Positions 47,950 through 56,627 of a DNA stretch of 64,000 bases are shown piece after piece. The notes below the pieces were generated by a model, which was given only the letters and a program-made list of their open reading frames with translations, made no database searches and had not been told where the DNA came from. Made by a program: the position numbers and the translations under genes. Origin of the DNA: Alphaproteobacteria bacterium MedPE-SWcel (GTDB taxonomy: Bacteria > Pseudomonadota > Alphaproteobacteria > Rhodobacterales > Rhodobacteraceae); contig MPDC01000019.1 of the NCBI GenBank assembly GCA_001874255.1, forward strand, positions 17,748 to 81,747, given 5' to 3'. Within the stretch, counting starts at the first letter, position 1. Each line of letters starts with the position of its first letter.

Positions 47950-50394
47950 ATGTCAGATTTTCCAACACGGGCCCGCGTGGTCATCATCGGGGGCGGCGTC
48001 ATCGGCTGTTCCGCACTCTATCATCTTGCCAAGAAGGGCTGGACCGATTGCGTCCTGCTGGAAAAGAACGAGCTGACGGCCGGATCCACCTGGCATGCGG
48101 CGGGCAATGTGCCGACCTTTTCCACCTCCTGGTCGATCATGAACATGCAGCGCTATTCGACGGAGCTCTACGCCCGCCTCGGCGAGGAGGTCGACTATCC
48201 GATGAACTACCACCAGTCGGGCTCGATCCGGCTGGCGCATACGCCGGAGCGGATGCTGGAATTCGAGCGCGCCGCCTCGATGGGGCGCTATCAGGGCATG
48301 GATATCACCCTTCTGACGCCGGATCAGGTGAAGGAGATCTATCCCTTCATCGAAACCCACGATCTGGCCGGGGCGCTGTATGACCCGAATGACGGGGATA
48401 TCGACCCGGCCCAGGTGACGCAGGCGCTGGCAAAGGGCGCGCGGGACATGGGGCAGAAGATCATCCGCTTCTGCCCGGCCACGGGCGTCACCCAGACGGA
48501 TGACGGCTGGATCGTGCACACGGAAAAAGGCGATATCGCCTGCGACTATGTGGTGAATGCGGCAGGCTATTACGCGCAGCGTGTCGGTGAATGGTTCAAA
48601 CCCTATGGCGGGCGCACGGTGCCGATGATGGTGATGTCCCACCAATATCTGCTGACCGAAGAAATCCCCGAGGTCGAAGCCTGGTCAAAGGAAAACGGCA
48701 AAAAGCTGCCGCTGCTGCGCGATGTCGATGTCTCCTACTATCTGCGGCAGGAAAAACACGGCTACAACCTCGGCCCCTACGAGCCGAACTGCAGGGCGCA
48801 TTGGGCCACGCCCGACGATCCCATGCCCGAGGATTTCTCGTTCCAGCTCTGGTCCGACGATCTGGACCGGATCGAGGATATCGTCACCGACGCGATGGAG
48901 CGTGTCCCGCTGATGGCCAGCACCGGCGTGTCCCGCGTCATCAACGGGCCGATCCCCTACGCGCCGGACGGGCTGCCGCTCATCGGGCCCATGCCGGGGG
49001 TGAAAAACGCGTTCGAGGCCTGTGTCTTCACCTTTGGCATCGCGCAGGGCGGTGGCGCGGGCAAGGTGCTGGCGGAATGGATCGTCGAGGGTCAGACCGA
49101 ATGGGACATGTGGGCCGTCGATCCACGCCGCTATACCGACTACACCGATGCCGACTATTGCGTGCAAAAAGGGATGGAGGTCTATGGCAACGAATACGCC
49201 ATGCATTTCCCGCATCACGAATGGCCCGCCGGTCGCGACAAGAAGCTCTCGCCGGTGCATGACCGCGTGACCGCGCTTGGCGGTGTGATGGGCGCCTATA
49301 ACGGATGGGAGCGCGCCAACTGGTTCGCGCAGCCCGGCGATGACACCTCGGCGGAGGCCACCCATACCTGGGGCCGTTCGGGCCCCTGGGAGCAGCGCAT
49401 CCGCGAGGAATGCGAAGCGGTGCGCGATCACTGTGGTGTGTTGGATCTGCCCGGGTTCTCGCGGTTTGAACTGCGCGGTGAGGGCGCGGCCGAGGCGCTG
49501 CGGGGACTGGTCGCCGGTGCCCTGCCAAAAGTCGGCCGCATGAACCTCGTTTATATCGCCGACCCGAGGGGCCGCATTCTGACGGAAATGTCCTGTCTGC
49601 GCCTTGGCGACGACGACTTTCTGATGATCACCGCCGCCACCGCGCAGTGGCACGACCGCGACCTCCTGAGGTCCGCCATGCCCAAAGGCGTCACGGTCAA
49701 GGATGTGACCACCACCCGCGACACGCTGATCGTGACGGGGCCCAAATCGCGCGAGATTCTGGCCCCCTTGACCGATGCCGACCTCAGCCTTGGCTGGTTG
49801 TCGCATCAGGTGGCCACGGTGGCGGGTCGGCCTGCCTTTTTGGTCCGGGTCTCCTTTGCCGGTGAACTGGGCTGGGAGGTGCATGCGCTCAATGCGGACA
49901 TGCCTGCGATCTATGACGCGATCCTCGCGGCCGGAGCCAAACCCTTTGGCATGTATGCCCTCAACAGCCTGCGGATCGAAAAAGGCTACCGCGCCTGGAA
50001 GGGCGACTTGTCCACCGACTACACGCTGTTGGAGGGCGGCCTCGGCCGGTTTGTGAAACTGGACAAACCGCAGGATTTCCCCGGCAAGGCGGCCCTTCTG
50101 GCCGAGCAGGAGCAGGGTCCCGCCAAACGCTTCGTGACGCTGACCGTCGAGGCGGGGGCTGCCGACGCGCCCTATATGTCCTGTCTCTGGAAGGACGGCG
50201 AAATCGTGGGCGAAACCACCTCCGGCGACTGGGGCTACCGGGTCGGGACCTCCGTCGCGCTGGGCATGCTGCGGGCCGATCTGGCTGCGGCGGGCACCGA
50301 ACTGGAGGTGGAAATCTACGGCCAGATGCACCGCGCCGTGGTCCAGCCGGACCAACCGCTCTGGGATCCGGCCAACGACAGGCTGCGTGCATGA
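47950..50394 (+). CDS. FAD/GcvT-type dimethylglycine/sarcosine dehydrogenase-like protein (copy 1)
   Basis: 814 residues. N-terminal FAD domain VVIIGGGVIGCSALYHL (about 10-26), the histidine H49 in STWHAAGN that carries covalent FAD in DMGDH-type enzymes, a middle region, and a C-terminal GcvT domain (about 430-810) with SFAGELGWEVHA, the folate-binding fold. It should oxidise an N-methyl group and pass C1 to tetrahydrofolate, or release formaldehyde. It overlaps the homocysteine methyltransferase start by four bases. Exact substrate (dimethylglycine, sarcosine or another) is not fixed. Confidence 0.85.
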   Translation: MSDFPTRARVVIIGGGVIGCSALYHLAKKGWTDCVLLEKNELTAGSTWHAAGNVPTFSTSWSIMNMQRYSTELYARLGEEVDYPMNYHQSGSIRLAHTPERMLEFERAASMGRYQGMDITLLTPDQVKEIYPFIETHDLAGALYDPNDGDIDPAQVTQALAKGARDMGQKIIRFCPATGVTQTDDGWIVHTEKGDIACDYVVNAAGYYAQRVGEWFKPYGGRTVPMMVMSHQYLLTEEIPEVEAWSKENGKKLPLLRDVDVSYYLRQEKHGYNLGPYEPNCRAHWATPDDPMPEDFSFQLWSDDLDRIEDIVTDAMERVPLMASTGVSRVINGPIPYAPDGLPLIGPMPGVKNAFEACVFTFGIAQGGGAGKVLAEWIVEGQTEWDMWAVDPRRYTDYTDADYCVQKGMEVYGNEYAMHFPHHEWPAGRDKKLSPVHDRVTALGGVMGAYNGWERANWFAQPGDDTSAEATHTWGRSGPWEQRIREECEAVRDHCGVLDLPGFSRFELRGEGAAEALRGLVAGALPKVGRMNLVYIADPRGRILTEMSCLRLGDDDFLMITAATAQWHDRDLLRSAMPKGVTVKDVTTTRDTLIVTGPKSREILAPLTDADLSLGWLSHQVATVAGRPAFLVRVSFAGELGWEVHALNADMPAIYDAILAAGAKPFGMYALNSLRIEKGYRAWKGDLSTDYTLLEGGLGRFVKLDKPQDFPGKAALLAEQEQGPAKRFVTLTVEAGAADAPYMSCLWKDGEIVGETTSGDWGYRVGTSVALGMLRADLAAAGTELEVEIYGQMHRAVVQPDQPLWDPANDRLRA

Positions 50395-51287
50395 CCGAGA
50401 TCACCCTTCTTGACGGGGCAATCGGACAGGAGCTGGTGCGTCGCAAGGGAGACCGGGCGACGCCGCTCTGGTCGGTCTCCGTGATGATGGATGCACCTGA
50501 TCTGGTGGGCGCGCTGCACCGTGATTACTTTGCGGCCGGGGCGACGGTGGCCACCACAAATACCTATGCCGTTCACCGGTCACGGCTCGCGCGGATCGGG
50601 ATGGAAGACCAGCTCGGCCCGTTGCTGGATACTGCTCTGTCCCAGGCCACAGGTGCCCGGGCAGAGTATCCCACCGCCCGGATCGCCGGATCATTGGGGC
50701 CGCTCTTTGCCTCCTACCGGCCGGATCTGAAGCCGGATCCCGAGGTCGCAGCCGAGGCCTTTGGCGAAATTGCCGCTCTGATGGCACGCCATGTCGATCT
50801 CTTCCTGGCCGAGACAGTGTCATCCCTGCAGGAGGCGCTCGGCGTGCTCAAGGGGGTGTGCGGACGGGGGAAACCTGTCTGGATCGCCTTCTCGGTGCTC
50901 GACGAAGACGGCACCCGCCTGCGCTCTGGCGAGCCGCTGTCCGGGGTGCTTCCGCTGCTGCGGCAGTTCGAGGTGGCGGCCGTGCTCATCAACTGCTCGC
51001 GACCGGAGGCAATCGCAGCGGCGCTGGATATTCTGAAACAGACCGATGTGCCCTTCGGGGCGTTTGCGAATGGCTTCGACGGGATCGCCGAGGCCTTCTT
51101 GCAGGACGCCCCCACGGTCGATGCGCTCAGTCGTCGCAGCGATCTGGGCCCCGAGGCCTATGCCGATTACGCAATGACCTGGGTCGGGATGGGCGCCACC
51201 ATCGTCGGCGGCTGTTGCGAGGTCGGTCCGGCGCATATCGCGGAACTGGCCCGGCGTCTGCACGCGGCAGGCCACACACTCATCTGA
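50391..51287 (+). CDS. Homocysteine S-methyltransferase family (betaine-homocysteine type) protein
   Basis: 298 residues, ATGA overlap with the demethylase upstream. Zinc cysteines C202 (LINCSRPE) and C275-C276 (GGCCEVGP) and N-terminal LLDGAIGQEL are those of the Pfam S-methyl_trans/BHMT group. It would take a methyl group from a donor (glycine betaine, dimethylsulfoniopropionate-like or S-methylmethionine) to homocysteine, forming methionine. Placement between two demethylases fits a betaine-to-dimethylglycine step. Confidence 0.85.
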   Translation: MTEITLLDGAIGQELVRRKGDRATPLWSVSVMMDAPDLVGALHRDYFAAGATVATTNTYAVHRSRLARIGMEDQLGPLLDTALSQATGARAEYPTARIAGSLGPLFASYRPDLKPDPEVAAEAFGEIAALMARHVDLFLAETVSSLQEALGVLKGVCGRGKPVWIAFSVLDEDGTRLRSGEPLSGVLPLLRQFEVAAVLINCSRPEAIAAALDILKQTDVPFGAFANGFDGIAEAFLQDAPTVDALSRRSDLGPEAYADYAMTWVGMGATIVGGCCEVGPAHIAELARRLHAAGHTLI

Positions 51288-51335
51288 CCCTTTCCACAGC
51301 CCATTCTCTGGCCTCAACAAGAAGGTGCAATCACC

Positions 51336-53789
51336 ATGACCCAACTTCCGAACAAGGCTCGCGTCGTCATTATCGGTGGCGGCATTGTCGGCTGTTCTGT
51401 CGCCTATCACCTGACCAAACTGGGTTGGACAGATGTGGTTCTGCTGGAGCGCAAGCAGCTCACATCCGGCACGACCTGGCATGCGGCCGGTCTGATCGCG
51501 CAATTGCGGGCCTCCTCCAATATGACCAAGCTCGCCAAATACAGCCAGGAACTCTATGGCGCGCTCGAGGCGGAAACGGGGGTCTCCACCGGGTTCAAAC
51601 GCTGCGGTTCGATCACTGTGGCCCTGACCGACGAACGGCGCGAGGAAATCTTTCGCCAGGCCGCCATGGCGCGCGCGTTCGGGGTCGACGTCGAGGAGAT
51701 CTCTCCCGAAGAGATCAAGGCCAGATACGAGCATCTCAATATTGATGGCGTCACCGCCGGCGTCTGGCTGCCAAAGGACGGGCAGGGCGATCCCGCAAAT
51801 ATTGCGCTGGCTCTGGCCAAAGGGGCGCGCCAACGCGGCGCGATCATTCAGGAACGGGTGAAGGTCACCGACATCCACCGCACTGGGCGTCAGGTCACCG
51901 GGGTCGACTGGACCTCTGATGATGGCCGCGAACAGGGGCATATTGCCTGCGACATGATTGTCAATTGCGCCGGCATGTGGGGGCATGAGGTGGGGCGGAT
52001 GGCCGGGGTCAACGTGCCGCTGCACGCCTGCGAGCACTTCTATATCGTCACCGAGGCGATCCCGGAGCTGACGCAGATGCCGGTGCTGCGGGTGCCGGAT
52101 GAATGCGCCTACTTCAAAGAGGACGCAGGCAAGATCCTGCTTGGTGCGTTTGAGCCGACGGCAAAACCCTGGGGCATGGACGGCATCCCGCAAAGCTTTG
52201 AATTCGATCAATTGCCCGAGGATTTCGACCACTTCGAGCCGATCCTCGAGGCGGCGGTGAACCGGATGCCGATGCTGGCAGAGGCGGGCATCCACACGTT
52301 TTTCAACGGGCCGGAAAGTTTCACGCCGGACGATGCCTATCACCTCGGGCTGGCGCCCGAGATGGACAACGTCTGGGTTGCGGCGGGGTTCAACTCCATC
52401 GGCATCCAATCGGCTGGCGGTGCCGGAATGGCGCTGGCGCAATGGATGCAGGACGGCGCCAAACCCTTTGATCTCGGCGATGTGGATATTTCCCGCATGC
52501 AGCCGTTTCAGGGCAACAAACACTATCTCTTTGAACGGTCCAGGGAAACGCTCGGCCTGCTCTACGCCGATCATTTCCCCTATCGCCAAAAGGCCACCGC
52601 GCGCGGCGTACGGCGCACGCCCTTCCACCACCATCTGGCCGGGCAGAACGCGGTTTTCGGCGAGCTGGCAGGCTGGGAACGCGCCAACTGGTTCGCGGCT
52701 CCGGATCAGGACAAGAACTATCGCTATAGCTGGAAACGTCAGAACTGGTTTGAAAACAGCGCGGCCGAACATCGGGCTGTCCGGGAAAACGTGGGGATGT
52801 ACGACATGTCCTCCTTCGGCAAGATCCGCGTCGAAGGACCCGATGCCGAAGCGTTCCTCAACAGCATCGGCGGCGGTGATTATTCCGTCCCCGTGGGCAA
52901 GATCGTCTACACTCAGTTCCTGAACACAGCGGGCGGGATCGAAGCGGATGTGACCGTCACCCGCCTGTCCGAGACGGCGTATCTTGTCGTGACCCCGGCG
53001 GCGACACGTCTCGCCGACCAGACCTGGATGGAACGCCACAAGGGCGGGCACAACGTCGTCATCACCGATATGACCGCGGGCGAGGGCGTCTTGGCGGTGA
53101 TGGGGCCGAATGCGCGAAAATTGCTGCAACTGGTGTCGCCCAACGACTTCACCAATGCCACCAACCCCTTTGGGACCGCCCAGGACATCGAGATCGGCAT
53201 GGGGCTCGCCCGGGTCCACCGCGTCACCTATGTCGGTGAGCTGGGCTGGGAGATCTACGTGTCGGCCGATATGGCAGGGCATGTGTTCGAAACCCTCTGG
53301 ACCGCCGGACAGGATCTGGGGCTGAAGCTCTGTGGCATGCACATGATGGACAGTTGTCGGATCGAGAAAGGCTTCCGCCACTTCGGACATGACATCACCT
53401 GCGAGGATCACGTGGTGGACGCGGGGCTCGGGTTTGCGGTCAAGGTCGACAAGGGCTGTGATTTCATCGGCCGCGCCGCCGTGGCCGAGCGCAAGGCGAC
53501 AGGCCCGCAGAAACGACTGCTTCAGTTCCGCCTCACCGATCCGGAACCATTGCTCTTTCACAACGAGCCGATCCTGAGAAACGGCGAATATGTGGGATAT
53601 CTCTCCTCCGGAAACTACGGGCACACGCTCGGCGGGGCGGTCGGTCTCGGCTATGTCCCATGCGCAGGCGAAAGCGCGTCGGATGTTCTGGGCTCAACCT
53701 ATGAGATAGACGTCTGCGGGTCCCGTGTGGCGGCCGAGGTTTCTCTGAGACCGATGTACGATCCGAAATCGGACCGTGTAAAGGTCTGA
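51336..53789 (+). CDS. FAD/GcvT-type dimethylglycine/sarcosine dehydrogenase-like protein (copy 2)
   Basis: 817 residues, paralogue of the protein at 47950: IIGGGIVGCSVAYHL, covalent-FAD histidine H49 in TTWHAAGL, GcvT half with YVGELGWEIYV. The two have the same domain order but diverge enough for different substrates; this copy looks more like classical DMGDH/SarDH in the FAD region (HFYIVTE, IGIQSAGGAGMALAQW). Together with copy 1 it could remove the second and third methyl groups of glycine betaine. Last gene of the operon. Confidence 0.85.
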   Translation: MTQLPNKARVVIIGGGIVGCSVAYHLTKLGWTDVVLLERKQLTSGTTWHAAGLIAQLRASSNMTKLAKYSQELYGALEAETGVSTGFKRCGSITVALTDERREEIFRQAAMARAFGVDVEEISPEEIKARYEHLNIDGVTAGVWLPKDGQGDPANIALALAKGARQRGAIIQERVKVTDIHRTGRQVTGVDWTSDDGREQGHIACDMIVNCAGMWGHEVGRMAGVNVPLHACEHFYIVTEAIPELTQMPVLRVPDECAYFKEDAGKILLGAFEPTAKPWGMDGIPQSFEFDQLPEDFDHFEPILEAAVNRMPMLAEAGIHTFFNGPESFTPDDAYHLGLAPEMDNVWVAAGFNSIGIQSAGGAGMALAQWMQDGAKPFDLGDVDISRMQPFQGNKHYLFERSRETLGLLYADHFPYRQKATARGVRRTPFHHHLAGQNAVFGELAGWERANWFAAPDQDKNYRYSWKRQNWFENSAAEHRAVRENVGMYDMSSFGKIRVEGPDAEAFLNSIGGGDYSVPVGKIVYTQFLNTAGGIEADVTVTRLSETAYLVVTPAATRLADQTWMERHKGGHNVVITDMTAGEGVLAVMGPNARKLLQLVSPNDFTNATNPFGTAQDIEIGMGLARVHRVTYVGELGWEIYVSADMAGHVFETLWTAGQDLGLKLCGMHMMDSCRIEKGFRHFGHDITCEDHVVDAGLGFAVKVDKGCDFIGRAAVAERKATGPQKRLLQFRLTDPEPLLFHNEPILRNGEYVGYLSSGNYGHTLGGAVGLGYVPCAGESASDVLGSTYEIDVCGSRVAAEVSLRPMYDPKSDRVKV

Positions 53790-53908
53790 CAAATCTGCTA
53801 GGCGGGTTATCGCGGTGCCTACTATTTGGGCGGATCTGCGTTTTGATGAGTTTTGCGCGGGTGGCGGCAGGATGTCTGCCACCGGCCCGGACGTCGGAAG
53901 GCCCGAAG

Positions 53909-54844
53909 ATGAGCAGTAAACCTGACAATATCGACACGCCGCAGGGTCTGGGCTTTGCGCTGGCGGCCTATGTGTTCTGGGGTTTTTTGCCGCTGTATCT
54001 GAAAATGGTCTCACATATTCCACCCGCAGAGGTTGTTGCCCATCGGGTCATCTGGTCGGTTCCGATCGCGGGGCTGCTGCTGATATCTCTCCGCCGTCTC
54101 GGGGATCTCAAGACCGCTTTGCGGACCCCGCGCATGCTGGGGATGGCCTGCGTCACGGCCGCCTTCATCTCTGTCAATTGGGGGATCTATGTCTGGGCCG
54201 TTGGCTCCGGGCGGGCGCTCGAAGCGGCGCTGGGATATTATATCAACCCGCTGTTCTCTATCGCGCTTGGTGCGATCCTGCTGGGCGAGAGCCTGACACG
54301 GGCTCAGATGGTGGCGGTGGGGCTTGCCGCCATCGCGGTGATCATTCTGACGGTCGCGGCGGGCAGCCTGCCGTTTGCCGCATTGGGGCTGACCGTCTCA
54401 TGGGGTTTTTATGCGTTCTTCAAGAAGTCCCTGCCGATTGGCCCGAATCAAGGGTTCCTGCTTGAGGTCCTGATCCTGACCTTGCCTGCGTTGGGCTACA
54501 TCGCCTATCTGCTGCTGACCGGTCAGAGCCATTTTGCCGCCACGGGGTCGGATACGCTTTTGCTGCTGGGCTGCGGCGCGGTGACGGCGGTGCCGCTGAT
54601 TGTCTATGCCAATGGCGCAAAACTGCTGAAGCTCTCGACCATCGCCATCCTGCAATATATTGCCCCGACGATGATCTTTCTGGTCGCCGTATTTGTCTTC
54701 AAGGAACCCTTTGGTGGCGCCAGGATGGTGGCTTTTCCGCTGATCTGGCTGGCGCTTGTGATCTATTCCGCCTCGCTCTTGCAGGAGATGCGGCGCAAAG
54801 GGCGCGCCAAAGCCACCGCCGCCCTTCCCCAGCACGAGACCTGA
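53909..54844 (+). CDS. rarD: RarD/EamA-family transporter
   Basis: 311 residues from ATG 53909 (GGAAGG upstream). About ten membrane helices in two EamA repeats; YVFWGFLPLYLK and the NWGIYVWAVGSGRALEAALGYYINPL stretch are RarD signatures. Inner-membrane transporter; E. coli RarD gives chloramphenicol resistance, but natural substrate is unknown. Own transcription unit. Confidence 0.92.
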   Translation: MSSKPDNIDTPQGLGFALAAYVFWGFLPLYLKMVSHIPPAEVVAHRVIWSVPIAGLLLISLRRLGDLKTALRTPRMLGMACVTAAFISVNWGIYVWAVGSGRALEAALGYYINPLFSIALGAILLGESLTRAQMVAVGLAAIAVIILTVAAGSLPFAALGLTVSWGFYAFFKKSLPIGPNQGFLLEVLILTLPALGYIAYLLLTGQSHFAATGSDTLLLLGCGAVTAVPLIVYANGAKLLKLSTIAILQYIAPTMIFLVAVFVFKEPFGGARMVAFPLIWLALVIYSASLLQEMRRKGRAKATAALPQHET

Positions 54845-55012
54845 GGCAGCCGAGACAGGGCAGGCTCAGGCAGACAGGCGCAGGCCCGGGAAGGCCCAGG
54901 ATGGCACGGGCGGACACCGGAAGACACGGGCCCGCGCTGCCCCTGACCCCCTGACCCCCCTGCCGGGGATTGGGATCTTGTCTTGTTCTGCCGGGGCCGC
55001 TAGGCAGCGGCT

Positions 55013-55666
55013 ATGAGTGTATCCAGTGAATATTGCCCGCCGAGCGATCCGCTCGATATCCTGCATCACGACGCCCAGATCCTGTTGGTCAACAAACCGG
55101 CCGGGCTCTTGTCGGTGCCCGGCAAGGGCGATCACCTGTCGGATTGCCTGATCTCGCGCCTCCAAAGCGCCTTTCCCGAGGCGCTTTTGGTGCACCGGCT
55201 GGACCGGGACACATCCGGGGTCATGGTGTTCGCCATGACGCCGCATGCGCAACGCCATCTGGGGCTGCAGTTCGAAAAGCGCATGACAAAAAAGACCTAT
55301 GTGGCGCGCCTGGCCGGGAGGCTGGCCGGTAAATCCGGCACCGTGGATCTGCCGTTGATTGTCGACTGGCCGAACCGCCCCCTGCAGAAAGTGTGCCACG
55401 AGACCGGAAAACCGGCCGAAACGGATTGGAAAGTCATCAGCCATGGCGATGATGAGACCCGGGTGCGGCTGATGCCAAAGACCGGCCGGTCGCATCAATT
55501 GCGCGTTCACATGCTGTCGTTGGGCCACCCGATCCTTGGCGATCCGCTCTATGCGACGGGCGCCGCGCGCGATCATTCTCGGATGATGCTGCATTCGGAA
55601 GAGTTGCGGCTCAAGCATCCGGACGGCGGCGTGTCGCACAAGTTCCGGGTCAAGGCGCCGTTCTGA
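55013..55666 (+). CDS. RluA-family pseudouridine synthase
   Basis: 217 residues. Catalytic aspartate D64 in HRLDRDTSG, with the KTGRSHQLRVHM and HPILGDPLY signatures. No S4 domain. The short form fits RluA/TruC-type (23S rRNA 746 and tRNA 32, or tRNA 65), which cannot be told apart here. Overlaps the 3' end of the convergent AraC gene by 17 bases. Confidence 0.92.
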   Translation: MSVSSEYCPPSDPLDILHHDAQILLVNKPAGLLSVPGKGDHLSDCLISRLQSAFPEALLVHRLDRDTSGVMVFAMTPHAQRHLGLQFEKRMTKKTYVARLAGRLAGKSGTVDLPLIVDWPNRPLQKVCHETGKPAETDWKVISHGDDETRVRLMPKTGRSHQLRVHMLSLGHPILGDPLYATGAARDHSRMMLHSEELRLKHPDGGVSHKFRVKAPF

Positions 55667-56372
55667 ACAGGGCCTGTATCGGCCCGCCAGTGCTGCGATA
55701 ATGGCGCGGTGTCTGCCCCGTAACCCTGCGGAATTCCCGCTGAAAATGAGCCTGATCCGCATAGCCGCAGCAGAAACCGATCTCGGCCAGTGTCAGGTCG
55801 CTTTGGCGCAACAGGGTGGTTGCTATCCCGGTGCGGGCCTGCCGAAGGGTCACGGAAAACGTACCGCCCTCGGCAAGAAGATACCGTTGCAAACTGCGGC
55901 TCGACAGCCCGAGATGGGCGGCGGCGTCGTCGATCCGCCAGGCACGGGCCGGATCGCCGGACATCAGGCGAAAGAGGTGATCGGTCAGCCGGGTCGATTG
56001 CCCTGTTTCCGCCATCGGCACGACCGGAGCGTCATCCCAGCTCAGCCGGTCAGAATTCTGGATGACAGAGGTAAACCCCGCCCGCTGAAACAGGCCATGC
56101 AGAACCGCCAGCCGGTATGCCCGGTCGTCATGCGTGACCGTCTGTTCGGCGCCGACGGTCAGGCTCCGGTCTTGGGTTTCGGCCAGAAACAGACGCACGC
56201 CGGTGGCGCAATAGCGATCCAGCCGGAACAGTTTGCCGCAGATCACAACCGGATCCGGCAGAGCAATCATCGCGTCGATGATCGGCGCCGACGCGTGACT
56301 CACCGCCGCGGCGACGTCTTGCCAGGCAATCTCCGTCTGCGCGGGGAGCCCCAGAGCGTCGAAGAAATCCAT
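55650..56372 (-). CDS. AraC-family transcriptional regulator
   Basis: 240 residues. C-terminal double HTH (about 135-235) with SLQRYLLAEGGTFSVTLRQAR and LTLAEIGFCCGYADQAHFQREFRRVTGQTPRHYR. The first 130 residues form a ligand domain of unknown specificity. It is shorter than the usual 290-300. A 28-bp direct-repeat array lies about 110-195 bases upstream of its start and could hold its binding sites. Confidence 0.9.
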   Translation of the reverse strand: MDFFDALGLPAQTEIAWQDVAAAVSHASAPIIDAMIALPDPVVICGKLFRLDRYCATGVRLFLAETQDRSLTVGAEQTVTHDDRAYRLAVLHGLFQRAGFTSVIQNSDRLSWDDAPVVPMAETGQSTRLTDHLFRLMSGDPARAWRIDDAAAHLGLSSRSLQRYLLAEGGTFSVTLRQARTGIATTLLRQSDLTLAEIGFCCGYADQAHFQREFRRVTGQTPRHYRSTGGPIQALFRTAP

Positions 56373-56483
56373 TGCGCACCTCCTGTCACCGGCACCCTAG
56401 CATGACTGCGACAGTCGGAATTGAAAATAACTGCCAATTCGCAGGGGCCCTCCGGCTGCGTATCTCGCAGAGTTCAATGACTC

Positions 56484-56567
56484 TTTGACGACGGTCCAGC
56501 CGCAATACCTTTTTGACGACGGCTCTGCCGCAATGCCCTTTTGACGACGGCTCCGCCGTCGAGGCGC
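56484..56567. repeat. 28-bp tandem repeat, three copies
   Basis: TTTGACGACGG begins at 56484, 56512 and 56540 (exact 28-base steps) and is followed by GTCCAGCCGCAATACCT, CTCTGCCGCAATGCCCT and CTCCGCCGTCG. Each contains a GACGGC-GCCG(TC) dyad. It lies between the start of araC (56372) and the end of the aldehyde dehydrogenase gene. Confidence 0.9.
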
Positions 56568-56579
56568 AGATCGTCGGGC

Positions 56580-56606
56580 AAAAAAGAGCCGCCCAGTGGG
56601 CGGCTC
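56580..56606 (-). terminator. Terminator of the aldehyde dehydrogenase gene
   Basis: On the minus strand GAGCCGCCC-ACT-GGGCGGCTC, a perfect 9-bp stem, is followed by six U (plus-strand A run 56580-56585). Confidence 0.95.
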
Positions 56607-56627
56607 CTCAACACAACATGGGCGGGT

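Noticed and set aside
50820..53624. 934-codon minus-strand frame across the second demethylase
   Set aside because: Antisense of a well-supported FAD-GcvT protein; composition typical of a shadow in GC-rich DNA.
56484..56567. CRISPR array with 28-bp repeats
   Set aside because: 28 bp is the full period, including the variable part; there are no spacers of normal size and no cas genes.
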